From NCBI RefSeq assembly GCF_003945385.1, contig NZ_AP018920.1, positions 5,828,001 through 5,892,000 on the forward strand: a stretch of 64,000 nucleotides of DNA. Direction: 5' to 3'. Shown piece after piece: positions 1 through 9,250 of this stretch. This DNA is from Pseudonocardia autotrophica (GTDB lineage Bacteria > Actinomycetota > Actinomycetes > Mycobacteriales > Pseudonocardiaceae). The stretch's first letter is position 1. Every line of letters begins with the position of its first letter. The notes beneath the pieces were generated by a model, which was not told where the DNA came from, did not search any database, and saw only the letters and a list, made by a program, of their open reading frames with translations. The position numbers and the translations under genes are program-made.

Positions 1-1551
1 GGTGACGTCCTCGTCGCCCTGGGGCAGGACGCGGCAGGAGTCGTAGAACTTGTGGTACGCCCCGGCGAGCTGCTCCAGGTAGCGCGCGACCCGGTGCGGC
101 TCGCGCAGCTCCGCGGCGGAGCGGACGACCTCGCCGAACTCGCCGAGGGTGCGGATCAGGTCGCCCTCGCGGGGGTGTTCGAGCAGGCCGTAGTCGTCAC
201 CGGCGACGATGCCGAGATCAGCGGCGCCGCGGGCCAGCGACGCCAACCGGGCGTGCGCGTACTGCACGTAGAACACGGGGTTCTCGTTGGTGCGGCTGGA
301 GACCAGGTCGAGATCGATGTCCAGGGTGGAGTCCACTGATGACCGGACGAGCGAGTAGCGGGCCGCGTCGACACCGACCGCGTCGACGAAGTCCTCCAGG
401 GTGACGATCGTCCCGGCCCGCTTGCTCATCCGCACCGGCTCGCCGCCGCGGATAAGGTTCACCATCTGCCCGATCAGGACCTCGACGACCGACGGGTCGT
501 CACCGAACGCGGCGGCGACCGCCTTCAGCCGGACCGTGTAGCCGTGGTGGTCGGCGCCGAGCATGTAGATGCAGCGGTCGAACCCGCGGGCCCGCTTGTC
601 GCGCAGGTAGGCGATGTCACCGGCGACATAGGCCGGGGACCCGTCGGACTTGATGACGACCCGGTCCTTGTCGTCGCCCTGCTCGGTCGAACGCAGCCAC
701 CACGCGCCGTCGGACTCGTAGAGGCTGCCGTTGTCCTTCAGCTGCCGGACCGAGTCCTCGACCGCGCCCGCCTCGTGCAGCGACAGCTCGCTGAACCACA
801 CGTCGAAGTCGGTGCCGAACTCGTGCAGTGAGCTGCGCATCTCCTCCAGCATCAGGGCCACGCCGGCCCGGCGGAACGCCTGGTGCCGCTCGGCGTCGGA
901 CAGGTCGAGGATGCCCGGCTCCGCGTCGACGACCCGCTTCGCGATCTCCCCGATGTAGGCGCCGCCGTAGCCGTTCTCCGGAGTCGGCCCGCCGGTCGCG
1001 GCGGCGATCAGGGACGCGGCGAAGTGGTCGATCTGCGCGCCGGCGTCGTTGATGTAGTACTCCCGCGTCACCTCCGCGCCACGGGCTTCGAGGACCCGGC
1101 CCAGTGCGTCGCCGACCGCTGCCCAGCGGGTCCCGCCGAGATGGATGGGCCCGGTCGGGTTCGCCGAGACGAATTCCAGGTTCATCCGTGTCCCGGCGAG
1201 CTCGTCGCCGGTGCCGTAGGACGCCCCCGCGGCGAGCACCTCGCCGACGATCGCGCCCTGCGCGTCGGCGGCCAGCTGCAGGTTGATGAACCCCGGCCCG
1301 GCGATCTCGGCGCTCGCGATGCCCTCGCGGGTCGCCAGCTCCTCGGCCAGCCAGGTGCCGAGCTCGCGCGGGTTCACCCCGGCCTTCTTGGCGGTGCGCA
1401 GCGCGATGTTGGTGGCGTAGTCGCCGTGCTCGGGATTACGGGGCCGCTCGACGACGCCGTCGGCGGGCAGCGCAGAGACGTCCAGGCCGCGTCGGGTCAG
1501 CACGTCCTGCGCGACGTCACGGACCAGGTCGGCGAGCACGTCGGGATTCAC
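1..1551 (-). CDS. argS: Arginyl-tRNA synthetase, C-terminus cut by window edge
   Basis: Class I aminoacyl-tRNA synthetase that charges tRNA-Arg in the cytoplasm. The first 517 codons are present. The N-terminal Add1-type domain (about residues 1-110) leads into a [12 protein letters not shown] segment near residue 130, which is the HIGH-type signature. The KMSKS-type loop reads MSKRAG near residue 370. Both catalytic signatures are intact. The anticodon-binding C-terminus lies beyond position 1. The start is GTG at 1551 ([10 protein letters not shown]); no stronger in-frame start is visible before the upstream gene. It follows the ParA-like gene by 67 bases on the same strand and could be cotranscribed with it, but ArgS is a housekeeping enzyme and need not share a function with its neighbours. 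Identification is firm. Confidence 0.95.
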   Translation of the reverse strand, partial: MNPDVLADLVRDVAQDVLTRRGLDVSALPADGVVERPRNPEHGDYATNIALRTAKKAGVNPRELGTWLAEELATREGIASAEIAGPGFINLQLAADAQGAIVGEVLAAGASYGTGDELAGTRMNLEFVSANPTGPIHLGGTRWAAVGDALGRVLEARGAEVTREYYINDAGAQIDHFAASLIAAATGGPTPENGYGGAYIGEIAKRVVDAEPGILDLSDAERHQAFRRAGVALMLEEMRSSLHEFGTDFDVWFSELSLHEAGAVEDSVRQLKDNGSLYESDGAWWLRSTEQGDDKDRVVIKSDGSPAYVAGDIAYLRDKRARGFDRCIYMLGADHHGYTVRLKAVAAAFGDDPSVVEVLIGQMVNLIRGGEPVRMSKRAGTIVTLEDFVDAVGVDAARYSLVRSSVDSTLDIDLDLVSSRTNENPVFYVQYAHARLASLARGAADLGIVAGDDYGLLEHPREGDLIRTLGEFGEVVRSAAELREPHRVARYLEQLAGAYHKFYDSCRVLPQGDEDVT

Positions 1552-1618
1552 CGTCAGGATTCTAGGAGGTGCACGCGACCGACTTCCGGGCCGGTGGTGC
1601 ACCGGTCCCGGGGGCGCC

Positions 1619-2554
1619 TCAGCGCGCCGGGAAGTCGTCGGCGATGGTGGCCGCGATCCGCAGGAACGCCTCCCGGGTGGACTCGCGCAACAGATCCAGG
1701 TCGATCCGCCCACCGGCCGCCAGGTGCGGATCGGCCGGCACCGAGAGCACCGCCCGGCAACGCTGCGCGAAGTGATCATGGATCTTCTCCGCGTCGACCT
1801 CCTCACTGCTGCGATCGTGCGAGAGCACCACCACCGCGTTCTCCGCGTGCTCGCGATGACCGTGCGCGGCCAGCCAGTCCAGCGTCTTGCCCGCCCGGCT
1901 CGCCCCGTCCACCGTCGGCGCACCCACCACCACCATCGAATCGGCCAACTCCAGCGTCCCCTCCATCGCCGAATGCACCAGCCCCGTCCCCGAGTCGGTC
2001 AGCAGGATGTTGCAGAAACGCGAGAGCACCGTGGTGATCCGCGTGTACTCGTCCCGGTTGAACGCCTCGCTCATCGCCGGATCCTGATCACTGGCCAGCA
2101 CCTGCAGCCGACCCGCCAGACTGGTGAACCGGCTCATCTCGGTCAGCGAGTCGATGTCGTCGATCTTCTCCAACATCTGCCGGACGGTGATCGAAGTCTC
2201 CCCCGTCAGCCGGTCGGCCAGCGTCCCGGCGTCCGGATTCGCATCCAGCGCCACCACCCGGTCACCACGGTGCTCGGCCAGGGTCAGCCCCAGACAGGCG
2301 GTCACCGTCGTCTTCCCCACCCCACCCTTGATCGAGGTGACCGCGATCCGGTGCGCACCGGGCAACTGCCGGCGGATCCGGCGCAACAGCGCGTTGCGCT
2401 CGGCCTCCGCCTCACTGATACCGGGGTTGTAACGGCCACCGGTCGCCTCGTAGAGCGCCTTGCGCCAGCCCCGCCGGGGCCGCTCCGCGCTACGCCGCAT
2501 CAGGTTGTCGTGGGTGATCTCGTCGGCCGGTGCGGCCTGGTCCTGCTCGGTCAT
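1619..2554 (-). CDS. ParA/MinD-like ATPase (second of two)
   Basis: A 311-residue P-loop ATPase of the SIMIBI ParA/MinD family. A charged N-terminal region (1-68) contains an [10 protein letters not shown] motif. The deviant Walker A KGGVGKTT is at 76-83, followed by an ALDANPDAG switch-like segment and a LLTDSGTG Walker-B-like strand. The C-terminal stretch, with [15 protein letters not shown] then a helical end, resembles MinD-like proteins found beside actinobacterial type VII secretion (ESX) genes. No ESX gene is in the window, so that link is only a family resemblance. The start is ATG at 2554, with an AGGAG-type ribosome site just upstream. It lies 45 bases after the small membrane-protein gene and is the last gene before argS in this same-strand series. 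It shares the I-(T/N)-H-D-x-L-x-R motif with the ParA-like protein at 2791-4008, so the two are probably paralogues. Its cargo is unknown; the membrane protein or the giant protein upstream are natural candidates. Confidence 0.82.
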   Translation of the reverse strand: MTEQDQAAPADEITHDNLMRRSAERPRRGWRKALYEATGGRYNPGISEAEAERNALLRRIRRQLPGAHRIAVTSIKGGVGKTTVTACLGLTLAEHRGDRVVALDANPDAGTLADRLTGETSITVRQMLEKIDDIDSLTEMSRFTSLAGRLQVLASDQDPAMSEAFNRDEYTRITTVLSRFCNILLTDSGTGLVHSAMEGTLELADSMVVVGAPTVDGASRAGKTLDWLAAHGHREHAENAVVVLSHDRSSEEVDAEKIHDHFAQRCRAVLSVPADPHLAAGGRIDLDLLRESTREAFLRIAATIADDFPAR

Positions 2555-2599
2555 CAGGACTCTCCTCGGGTGCGCGCTGTGGATGGTGAGCAGGGACGG

Positions 2600-2791
2600 T
2601 CAGGACGTGCCCGGAACCGGCAGCGGCTCCAGGTCGGGCACCGGCACCATGTCCGGTGTGGTGATCAGCAGCGACGCGATCAGCGCCAGGATCATCACCA
2701 GCATCACGGTGATGATCAGCGCCTTGCCCCGCCTGCTGCGGCGGGTGGGTGACCGGCCGCGGGCCACCCGGGTCCGGCGGCGGCGGGCCAT
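2600..2791 (-). CDS. Small single-pass membrane protein between two ParA-like ATPases
   Basis: A 63-residue protein. A very basic N-terminus (about 12 Arg/Lys in the first 26 residues) is followed by one hydrophobic segment near residues 26-46 (ALIITVMLVMILALIASLLI) and a short Pro-rich tail. The charge pattern predicts a cytoplasmic N-terminus and an outside C-terminus. Its ATG overlaps the stop codon of the upstream ParA-like gene (TGATG), which implies translational coupling and supports it being a real gene. I do not recognise a family. By position it could be a membrane anchor or partner for the flanking ATPases (inference). Confidence 0.6.
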   Translation of the reverse strand: MARRRRTRVARGRSPTRRSRRGKALIITVMLVMILALIASLLITTPDMVPVPDLEPLPVPGTS

Positions 2792-4008
2792 CAGGGCACC
2801 CCGCAGGCGGTGGGCCGGTCCACCGCCCGGCGCGGCGACGGCAGGCCGTCGACGACGAGCGCGGCGAGCTCCAGGAACCGCTCCCGGGACTCCTCCCGCA
2901 ACCGGTCCGGGTCGATCGGCCCGCCCGAGCGCAGGTGCGGATCGAAGGGCAGCTCGACGAGCGCCCGCGCCCGCCCCCGGAAGTACGCCCGGATCCGGTC
3001 GGCGGGCACCTCGGGTGTGTGCCGGTCGCCGGTGAGTACCACCAGCGCGTTACGGGCCCCGGTCGCTCCGAGCCAGCTCAGGGTCGCCGCGGCCCGGCTC
3101 GCGTCGTCCACGGCGAACGCGCCGACCACGATCAGCACGTCGGCCGCACGGACCGCCGCACGGACCGCGGAATGCCGCAGCCCCGGGCCGCAGTCGGCGA
3201 TCGTGACGTCGGAGAACCGGGTGAGGTGCCGGTCCACCCCGGCGAAGTGCTCGGCGCCGAACCCGGGGGGCTCGTTCCATGGGGACCCGCTGCCGGGAGA
3301 CCCGTTCCCGGCGGACTCGCCGTCGAGGGACACGCTGTCGGCGGAGTCGCCGCCCGGGGACTCGCCGCCCGGGGGTTCGCTGCCGGCGAACTCGCTGCAG
3401 GGGGGTTCGCTGCCGGGAGCCGCGCCGAGCACCGTGAGCCGGCCGGCGAGCGCCGCATAATCCAGCAGCTCGCCCAGCGTCTCGATCCGCTCCCTCGCGG
3501 CGAGCCGGAAGCGGCCGCCTCCCGGTGGCGGCGGGGCCAGCCGCTCGGCCAGCGTCCCGGGGTCGGGGGCGACATCGGCCACCGCGATCCGATCGCCCCT
3601 CAGCTCCGCCAGCGTCAGGCCGAGCCCGGCCGCCACCGTCGTCTTGCCCACGCCACCCTTGAGCGAGAACACCGCCACCCGGGTCGGCCCGGCGAGCGGC
3701 GAGCGGATCCGCTGCAGCAGGTCCGGTCTGCCCGAGCCGGTCCGGGCCGCGCCGCCGGGCCGCCCGCGGCGTGCGACGGGCCGGATCAGCGCGTCGTGGT
3801 TGATCTCCGCCGAGGTGCGGTCCGGTGCGGGGACCCGCTGCTCCGGCGTGCGGCGCTCCGGCTCCGGTGCGAGCGAGTGCTCGGCACGTATCCGGCGGGC
3901 GGCTCGCCGGTGCTCGGCACCGCAGTAGAGCCGGACCGGCCGGTCGGCGAACTGCTCGATGGTCTCACCGCACCCCGGCAGAGCGCAGTTCCGCCGTCGC
4001 GTCTCCAT
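2791..4008 (-). CDS. ParA/MinD-like ATPase with N-terminal Cys/His zinc-knuckle-like motif
   Basis: A 405-residue ParA/MinD-type ATPase. The N-terminus carries C8-x4-C13, then C29-x3-H33, a spacing that could bind zinc. An INHDALIR motif and a Pro/Arg-rich linker follow. The deviant Walker A KGGVGKTT is at 117-124, with a later IADCGPG Walker-B-like strand and a DPHLRSGGPIDPDRL segment, as in the paralogue at 1619-2554. Residues about 195-247 are a Ser/Gly/Glu/Pro-rich insertion built from roughly 15-base repeats and absent from the paralogue. I chose ATG 4008, preceded by a GGGGGGA stretch about nine bases upstream; a TTG start at 4053 would add 15 residues. It is coupled to the 63-residue membrane protein through TGATG. 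The gene lies 318 bases downstream of the giant gene's stop, and an AT-rich patch in that gap may hold its own promoter. The substrate or cargo is unknown. Confidence 0.8.
   Translation of the reverse strand: METRRRNCALPGCGETIEQFADRPVRLYCGAEHRRAARRIRAEHSLAPEPERRTPEQRVPAPDRTSAEINHDALIRPVARRGRPGGAARTGSGRPDLLQRIRSPLAGPTRVAVFSLKGGVGKTTVAAGLGLTLAELRGDRIAVADVAPDPGTLAERLAPPPPGGGRFRLAARERIETLGELLDYAALAGRLTVLGAAPGSEPPCSEFAGSEPPGGESPGGDSADSVSLDGESAGNGSPGSGSPWNEPPGFGAEHFAGVDRHLTRFSDVTIADCGPGLRHSAVRAAVRAADVLIVVGAFAVDDASRAAATLSWLGATGARNALVVLTGDRHTPEVPADRIRAYFRGRARALVELPFDPHLRSGGPIDPDRLREESRERFLELAALVVDGLPSPRRAVDRPTACGVP
3266..3424 (-). repeat. Intragenic ~15-bp repeats in the ParA-like gene
   Basis: Degenerate tandem repeats with units like gggggttcgctgccg encode a flexible Ser/Gly/Glu/Pro-rich insertion (about residues 195-247) inside the ATPase fold. 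The paralogous ATPase at 1619-2554 has no such insertion. Confidence 0.65.
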
Positions 4009-4326
4009 GTCGGCGTATCCCCCCAGATCGCGCCTGTACCGGCTCTCCCCCAACGGATGGCCCGCTCTTGCGCACCAACGCTTCGGAGATCATCGATGGG
4101 ATGTTTGTACGATATTCGCGCCGTGCGTGTCCACCATTCGTCGGCTCGGACCGCGGCCCGACGGTCCAACCCGGAGCACGCCGTCGTGACCGGGTCGACC
4201 GGTGCTCCACCGGCCCGGCCGGGCCCGCCGGGCCGTCCACCCCGGCCACCCGCGCACAGACCCCCGCGCGGGCGCCGGTCGACGCCCGCCCCGGACGGTC
4301 ACCGATCGACTCCGAAGTGGTGAGCA
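4009..4326 (-). other. Gap between giant gene and ParA-like gene; possible promoter
   Basis: No convincing gene. A GTGATG start overlapping the giant gene's stop opens a 121-codon frame (3965-4330), but its product is low-complexity and unlike any family I know. The stretch about 4085-4127 is unusually AT-rich for this genome. On the minus strand it contains TATCGT and TACAAACAT, so it is a plausible promoter for the ParA-like genes. Confidence 0.4.
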
Positions 4327-7300
4327 TCACAGTTCCTCCGAGCCCTGTCGCCGCTGCTGCGCCGGGGTCGTGACGCCCGCGCCGGGATCGCCGGGCAGTG
4401 TCACCAGCGCGGCCGTGGCGTCGTCACGGCGGCCCGCGTCGCGGGCCGCGGCGATGAGCGCGGAGACCGAGCCCGCCGGGTCGTCGTGCCGGATCAGGTC
4501 GGCCACCGGCGTCCCGCGACGCTCGATCGCCGACCAGGCGCCGTCGGTGAGCAGCACCAGCGTCCCCGGGCCGGAGACCTCGTGGGTCGAGGTGACCGCC
4601 CCGGACCGGCGGTCGGCGCCCAGCCAGCGGGTCAGGATCCCGCCCCGCAGGTGCGGGGCGTTCAGCGCCTGCGCGGCTCCGCCCCGCGGGACCCAGTAGG
4701 CCTGGACGTCTCCCACCCAGGACACGGAGATCGTGGCGGCGGCCGCACCGCTGTGCGGCGCCACCCGGGCGACGCCGAGCGTGGTCGCCGGCGCCCGACG
4801 CCCGCGGGTGCCCGCGCCGAGCCTGCGGACCTGGACGTCGGCGGCGGCCACCGCGGCAGCGGTGTCGGCCCCGGCACGCAGCGTGCCGGCCGCTGCGGTC
4901 ACCGCGACCCGGGCGGCCTCCTCGGAGCGGGGGGTCGAGGAGAGACCGTCGGCGAGCACCGCGATCCCGTCACCGGCGACGGTCGCGGCGTCCTGGTTGG
5001 GCCGGTGGGTGAGCCCGCCGCTGGTGCGGGCGGCCGCCGGCAGCGGCCCGGCCACCTCGACCAACCCGCCCCCGCGACGATCGGGCAGCACGGTGGCGCG
5101 GCCGTCGGCGGGGTCCGGGCGGCTGCCCGGGCCGAGCTCGGTACCCAGCCGCTCGTGCGCGACGAGCGCCATCGCCACCCGGCGTGTCCCGCCGAGCGTG
5201 CGGTCCAGCTGAGCGGCCCGCGCATGCCGCACGGCGGCGCTCAGCACCCGCAGCGCGGCCACGGCGTCGGCCACCACCGGCTCCGAGCGGTCCCGTGTGA
5301 GCGCGGCGGTCACCGTGCGTGCCCGGGCGACGGCCTCGGCCAGCTCGTCGGCGGCCGGCGGGTGCACCGGATCGGCGCCGGGGCGACGGGCCAGCGCGGC
5401 CCGCGCCGGAGCGAGCAGTCGCAGCTGGTGGTGCGCGACGATCTCGGCATGCCGGCCGGCCCGCTTCGCCTCGGCGAACCGGGCATGCGCGGCGCCGATC
5501 GCCTCGGCGAGTGCGACGTGCGCGTCGACCGCGGCGTCGACCGCGGCGGACCGGGCCGCCGCCGTGATGGCGGCCTGCGAGCCGAGCGGGCCGTGCCGGT
5601 CGGCGGCAGCGGTGTGCCGGGCGCCGGCCCGATCGGCCCGCCGGTTCGCCGCGAGCGCCGCGGCGACGGCCGGGGCCAGCTCGGCACGCACCGAGCGGAC
5701 GCTGGGGACGGTGCGCGCCGAGCGCTCCCGGTGCCGCGGCCCCGCGGTCGGGGCCGGTGCGCCGGCATCCGCGCCGGTCGGGGCGGGGCCGGCGGACTCC
5801 GGATCGGTCGGGTCCGGGACGGCGGCCGCGCCGGGATCGGCCGGCGGGCGGCGGACGGCGCCCAGTGGGGTCGCCCCGGACCGCCACCACTCGCCGGCCA
5901 GTGCCGGGCCCCGGCCGACGATGTTGCGCAGCCCGTCGAGCGGGTGGCGCACCACCAGTGCTCCGGCGCGCAGGACCTCCACGAGCTCGCGGCGGGTCCG
6001 CTCCCCCGCCGGACCGGCCGACCACGCCCCGGATGCTCCCCGGTCCGGACCGGGCGCAGCGAGAGCCTGGTCGGGGGCCGTCCGCAGCGCGTGCCGCAGC
6101 TCCCGCGGAGCCCGCTGCCACCAGGCCCGCAGCTCGGCGTCCGCGCGGTAGCCCGCTACGGCGTCACCGGTCACCAGCCCGTCGCGGGCCAGTCCGGCCA
6201 GCGCCGTCCGCACCGCGGGGTGCCGTCCGCCGTAGCGGTCCAGATAGCCCCGCACGGTCAGCGCCGCAGGCTCCCCGGCCAGCGTCAGCAACACCTCGGC
6301 CGCGTACGGATCCACCGTGGACAGCTCTGCTGCGGACCGCTCTGTTGTCGACGGCCCCCTGTCACCCGAGCCCCGTGCGGCGATCCACGCCCAGCGTCCG
6401 CGCTCGTCGCGCCGGTCCCGCAGCCGCTCGGTCCACCGGCTGCGCCGGGCCACCACCAGCTCACCGGCCCGGCCGAGCAGCCCGAACACCGCGACCACGC
6501 CGGCCCGGTCGGCGTCGGCGAGCCCCGGTCGCGGCACCCCGTCGAGCAGCGCGTGCCGCCGGTCGTCGACGAACCGGACGACATCGTGCAGCGGGTCCGG
6601 ATCGGCCTTGCGGCTCTTCTCCCGGGCGCGCCGTTCGTCCAGGTCGGTACGGGCGTTCAGCAATGCCCGCTGGTCGCCCCGTCCGTACCGGGTGAAGTCC
6701 TCGACCAACGCGTGCACCAGGTCGCTCTGCGCGTCCAGGTGCGTGCGGCGCAGCGACCGCCTGCGGTCGGCCTCGGCGACGAACCGCGCGACCGCACGGG
6801 CGGAGCCGGGACGCTCACCGCCGCGGCGGTCCGCCACCGTCTCGGCGACCTCGACGACGATCGACACCGCGGCCCCGAGTCCGGGGTGCCCGTCGAGCCC
6901 GTCGATCGCGCGCAGCCGGTCCGCCAGCACCGGCAGCGCGGCCTCGGCGCTCAGCACCTGGTGCTCCTCGCGGGCCGCGGCCGCGGCCCGCTCGGCATCG
7001 CGCAGGCCGCCGATCGGTGCGACGTCGCTCGGCTCCGCCGGGCGCAGCGCCACCCCGTGCCGGTGCGCCCGGGCGGGCAGCACGGCGAGTCGCCAGTCGA
7101 CCTCGGTGACCAGGCGGCCGACCAGGGTGGCGCGCTCCATCGCCGACAGCGTGTGCAGCGACCGGCCGGGCACCGGGTCGCCGATCGCTCCGAGCATCCG
7201 GCGCAGGTCGTCGTGCAGCAACCGGGCGGCGTCCACGGTGCGCCACGGCCCGGGCAGCAGCGCCCGGACCCGATTCCATCCGGTCGGGCCGCGCGCCGGG

Positions 7301-9250
7301 TCCACCCCGCGGGCCGGCTTCTTGTCGGCGTCCGCGTAGTTGATGTTGGTCCGGTCCCGCAACGCGTTCCCCGCGAGCACCACGCCGAGCGCGGTCACGG
7401 CCTGTGCCGCCGTCACGATCCAGGACCGGCCGGTGATCCAGGGCCGGACGACCAGGTAGAGACCGGTCGCGCCGAGCATGCCGTCGAACTTGCGGAACTC
7501 GTTGTGGGTCACGTCCGGGCGCTGCAGGCCGGCCAGATTGCGGCGCAGCCACCACGCCCACTGGACTCCGGCGGGGGTGTCGGCCGTCTGCAGCCGCCGG
7601 GCGGCCCATGGGGCGAGCCGCTGCGCCACCCAGCCCGTCCCGGCCAGCACCACCGGGCCGTTCAGGTAGCCGAGCAGTGTCGTCAGGGCGAGCCCGGCGC
7701 TCCAGCTCACCGGGCCGGACGCCGCGGAGGAGGTCCCCAGCGTCAACGCGAGCAGCGCGGCGGGCAGCGCCCACAGGCCGGCGCTGATCGACTCGTAGAC
7801 CCGGTTCAGGCCGACCGACTTGGTCTGCACACCGGACGCGGTCGCCGCCGACACCGAGAGGACGAGCAGATACCCGGCGTCGAACGCGGGCCCCGCCGGG
7901 AACCACGCCGCGGCGGCCAGCCCGCCCAACCCGGCCACCGACGCCGCCAGCACCGCCGAGCGCACCGCCTGCAGGCGCACCGCGACCTCGGTGCCGCCGA
8001 CGCCGGCCTTCGCCGAACGCTGCAGCACGACCCGGTAGACGATCGCGGCGACCAACGCCGCCCCGAACACGCGTGGCTGCGCCCGCTCCCAGACCGCGGT
8101 GGCGCCGCCCGCAGCGGCCATCCCGGTCACCAGCAGCACACCGGCGAGGGCCCCGGTGGCCCCGGCGAGCAGTGCACCGCGCAGCGGCGGGGCCCGGCCG
8201 TGGCGCACCCACCGCAGCATCCGCAGCGCCAGCGTCGCCGACGTCACCAGTGACGCGCCGGCCGCGACCGCGCCGACGGCGGGCCAGCCGACGAGCACTG
8301 CTGCCACCGCGGCCCCACCGGTCGTCCCGGCCAGCCCGGCCAGCGTCCGAGCCGCCCGCGCCCGGTGCGCCACGACGTCGACGATCACCGGCCTGCGGTC
8401 CCGCCACCCGGCCACCCGGTCGGCCGCCCACAGCGCCGCCACCGCCGCTCCGGCCACCGGGCCGCGGCCGCGGGCCGCCGCGACGACGGGCCCGGCCCGG
8501 CCGTCGGCCGCCGCCGCACGCACGATCGCGTGCAGCGCCGCCCTGGCGGTGTCCACCGCGGCGGCCGCCGTGGGCACCGTGGACTGCCTGGGCGCGATGG
8601 GCGCGGTGCTGTGGCCGGCCCCGGTGAGGTCGCGTGGGCTGTCCGCGGCCCGCTGTGCGGCCCGCAGGTCGTACGCCGCAGCCGCCACGGCGAGTCCGTC
8701 GATCGTGTCGCGCACCGGACGCCGCGGCGGGTCGGGCAGCACCCGGTCACGGACACCGCCCGCGAACCTCTCGAGCGCATCGAGCCACCGCTCGACGGGC
8801 GTCCGGGTGCCCAGCAGCCGGGCGGTCCGCGGGTCGAGCCCGCGCAGCGCGGCCACCGCCGCCCGGGTGGTCCCGGTGTCCCAGCGCTCGCCGGTCCGGC
8901 CGCTCCAGTCGCGCACCGCGGCCGTCGCACCGGCCCCGGTGCGTCCCGCCCGGACCAGCGCCCGGACCGTCTCGTCGGTCCGGCCGGGCCCACCCGGTCC
9001 GGCCCGGACCGCAGCCGCCGTCAGCTCGGCGAGCCGCACCGTCACCGGCGACGGCGGCGTCCCGGGCTCCGGCCACATCGCGTTGATCAGGGCGAGCGCG
9101 CGGGCCCGAGCCGCGGAGTCACGGCCACCGCGACCGGTCCCGAGCTCGACCGGCCTCGGCATCTGCGGCAGTGCCAGCCAGGCCCGTGCGGCCTGCGCCG
9201 CCGGGCGGGCAGCCGCGGCCGCCGCCCGCAGCTCGGCCCCCGTGGCCGCG
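4327..9250 (-). repeat. Giant protein, module copy 2 (PP2C motifs retained)
   Basis: Residues about 6900-8540. In order: RALALINAMWP helical unit (near 6956), membrane block (about 7200-7520), NEFRKFDG (near 7485), RDRTNINYADA, LAGEPAALTVRGY (near 7900), HPLDGLRNIVGRG (near 8010) and a PP2C-like domain (about 8306-8516) with Asp-bearing motifs at RPNQDA, ADGLSS, WVGD, LLTDGAW and RRDDAT. It matches copy 1 in the same order at a distance of about 1,830-1,960 residues. Confidence 0.7.

Noticed and set aside
1564..1569. AGGAGG on the plus strand as a ribosome site
   Set aside because: The frame after it is a short shadow across the argS/ParA boundary; both real genes are on the minus strand.
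3965..4330. 121-codon frame starting at GTGATG over the giant gene's stop
   Set aside because: The start overlap is attractive, but the product is low-complexity, matches nothing and runs into the ParA-like gene.
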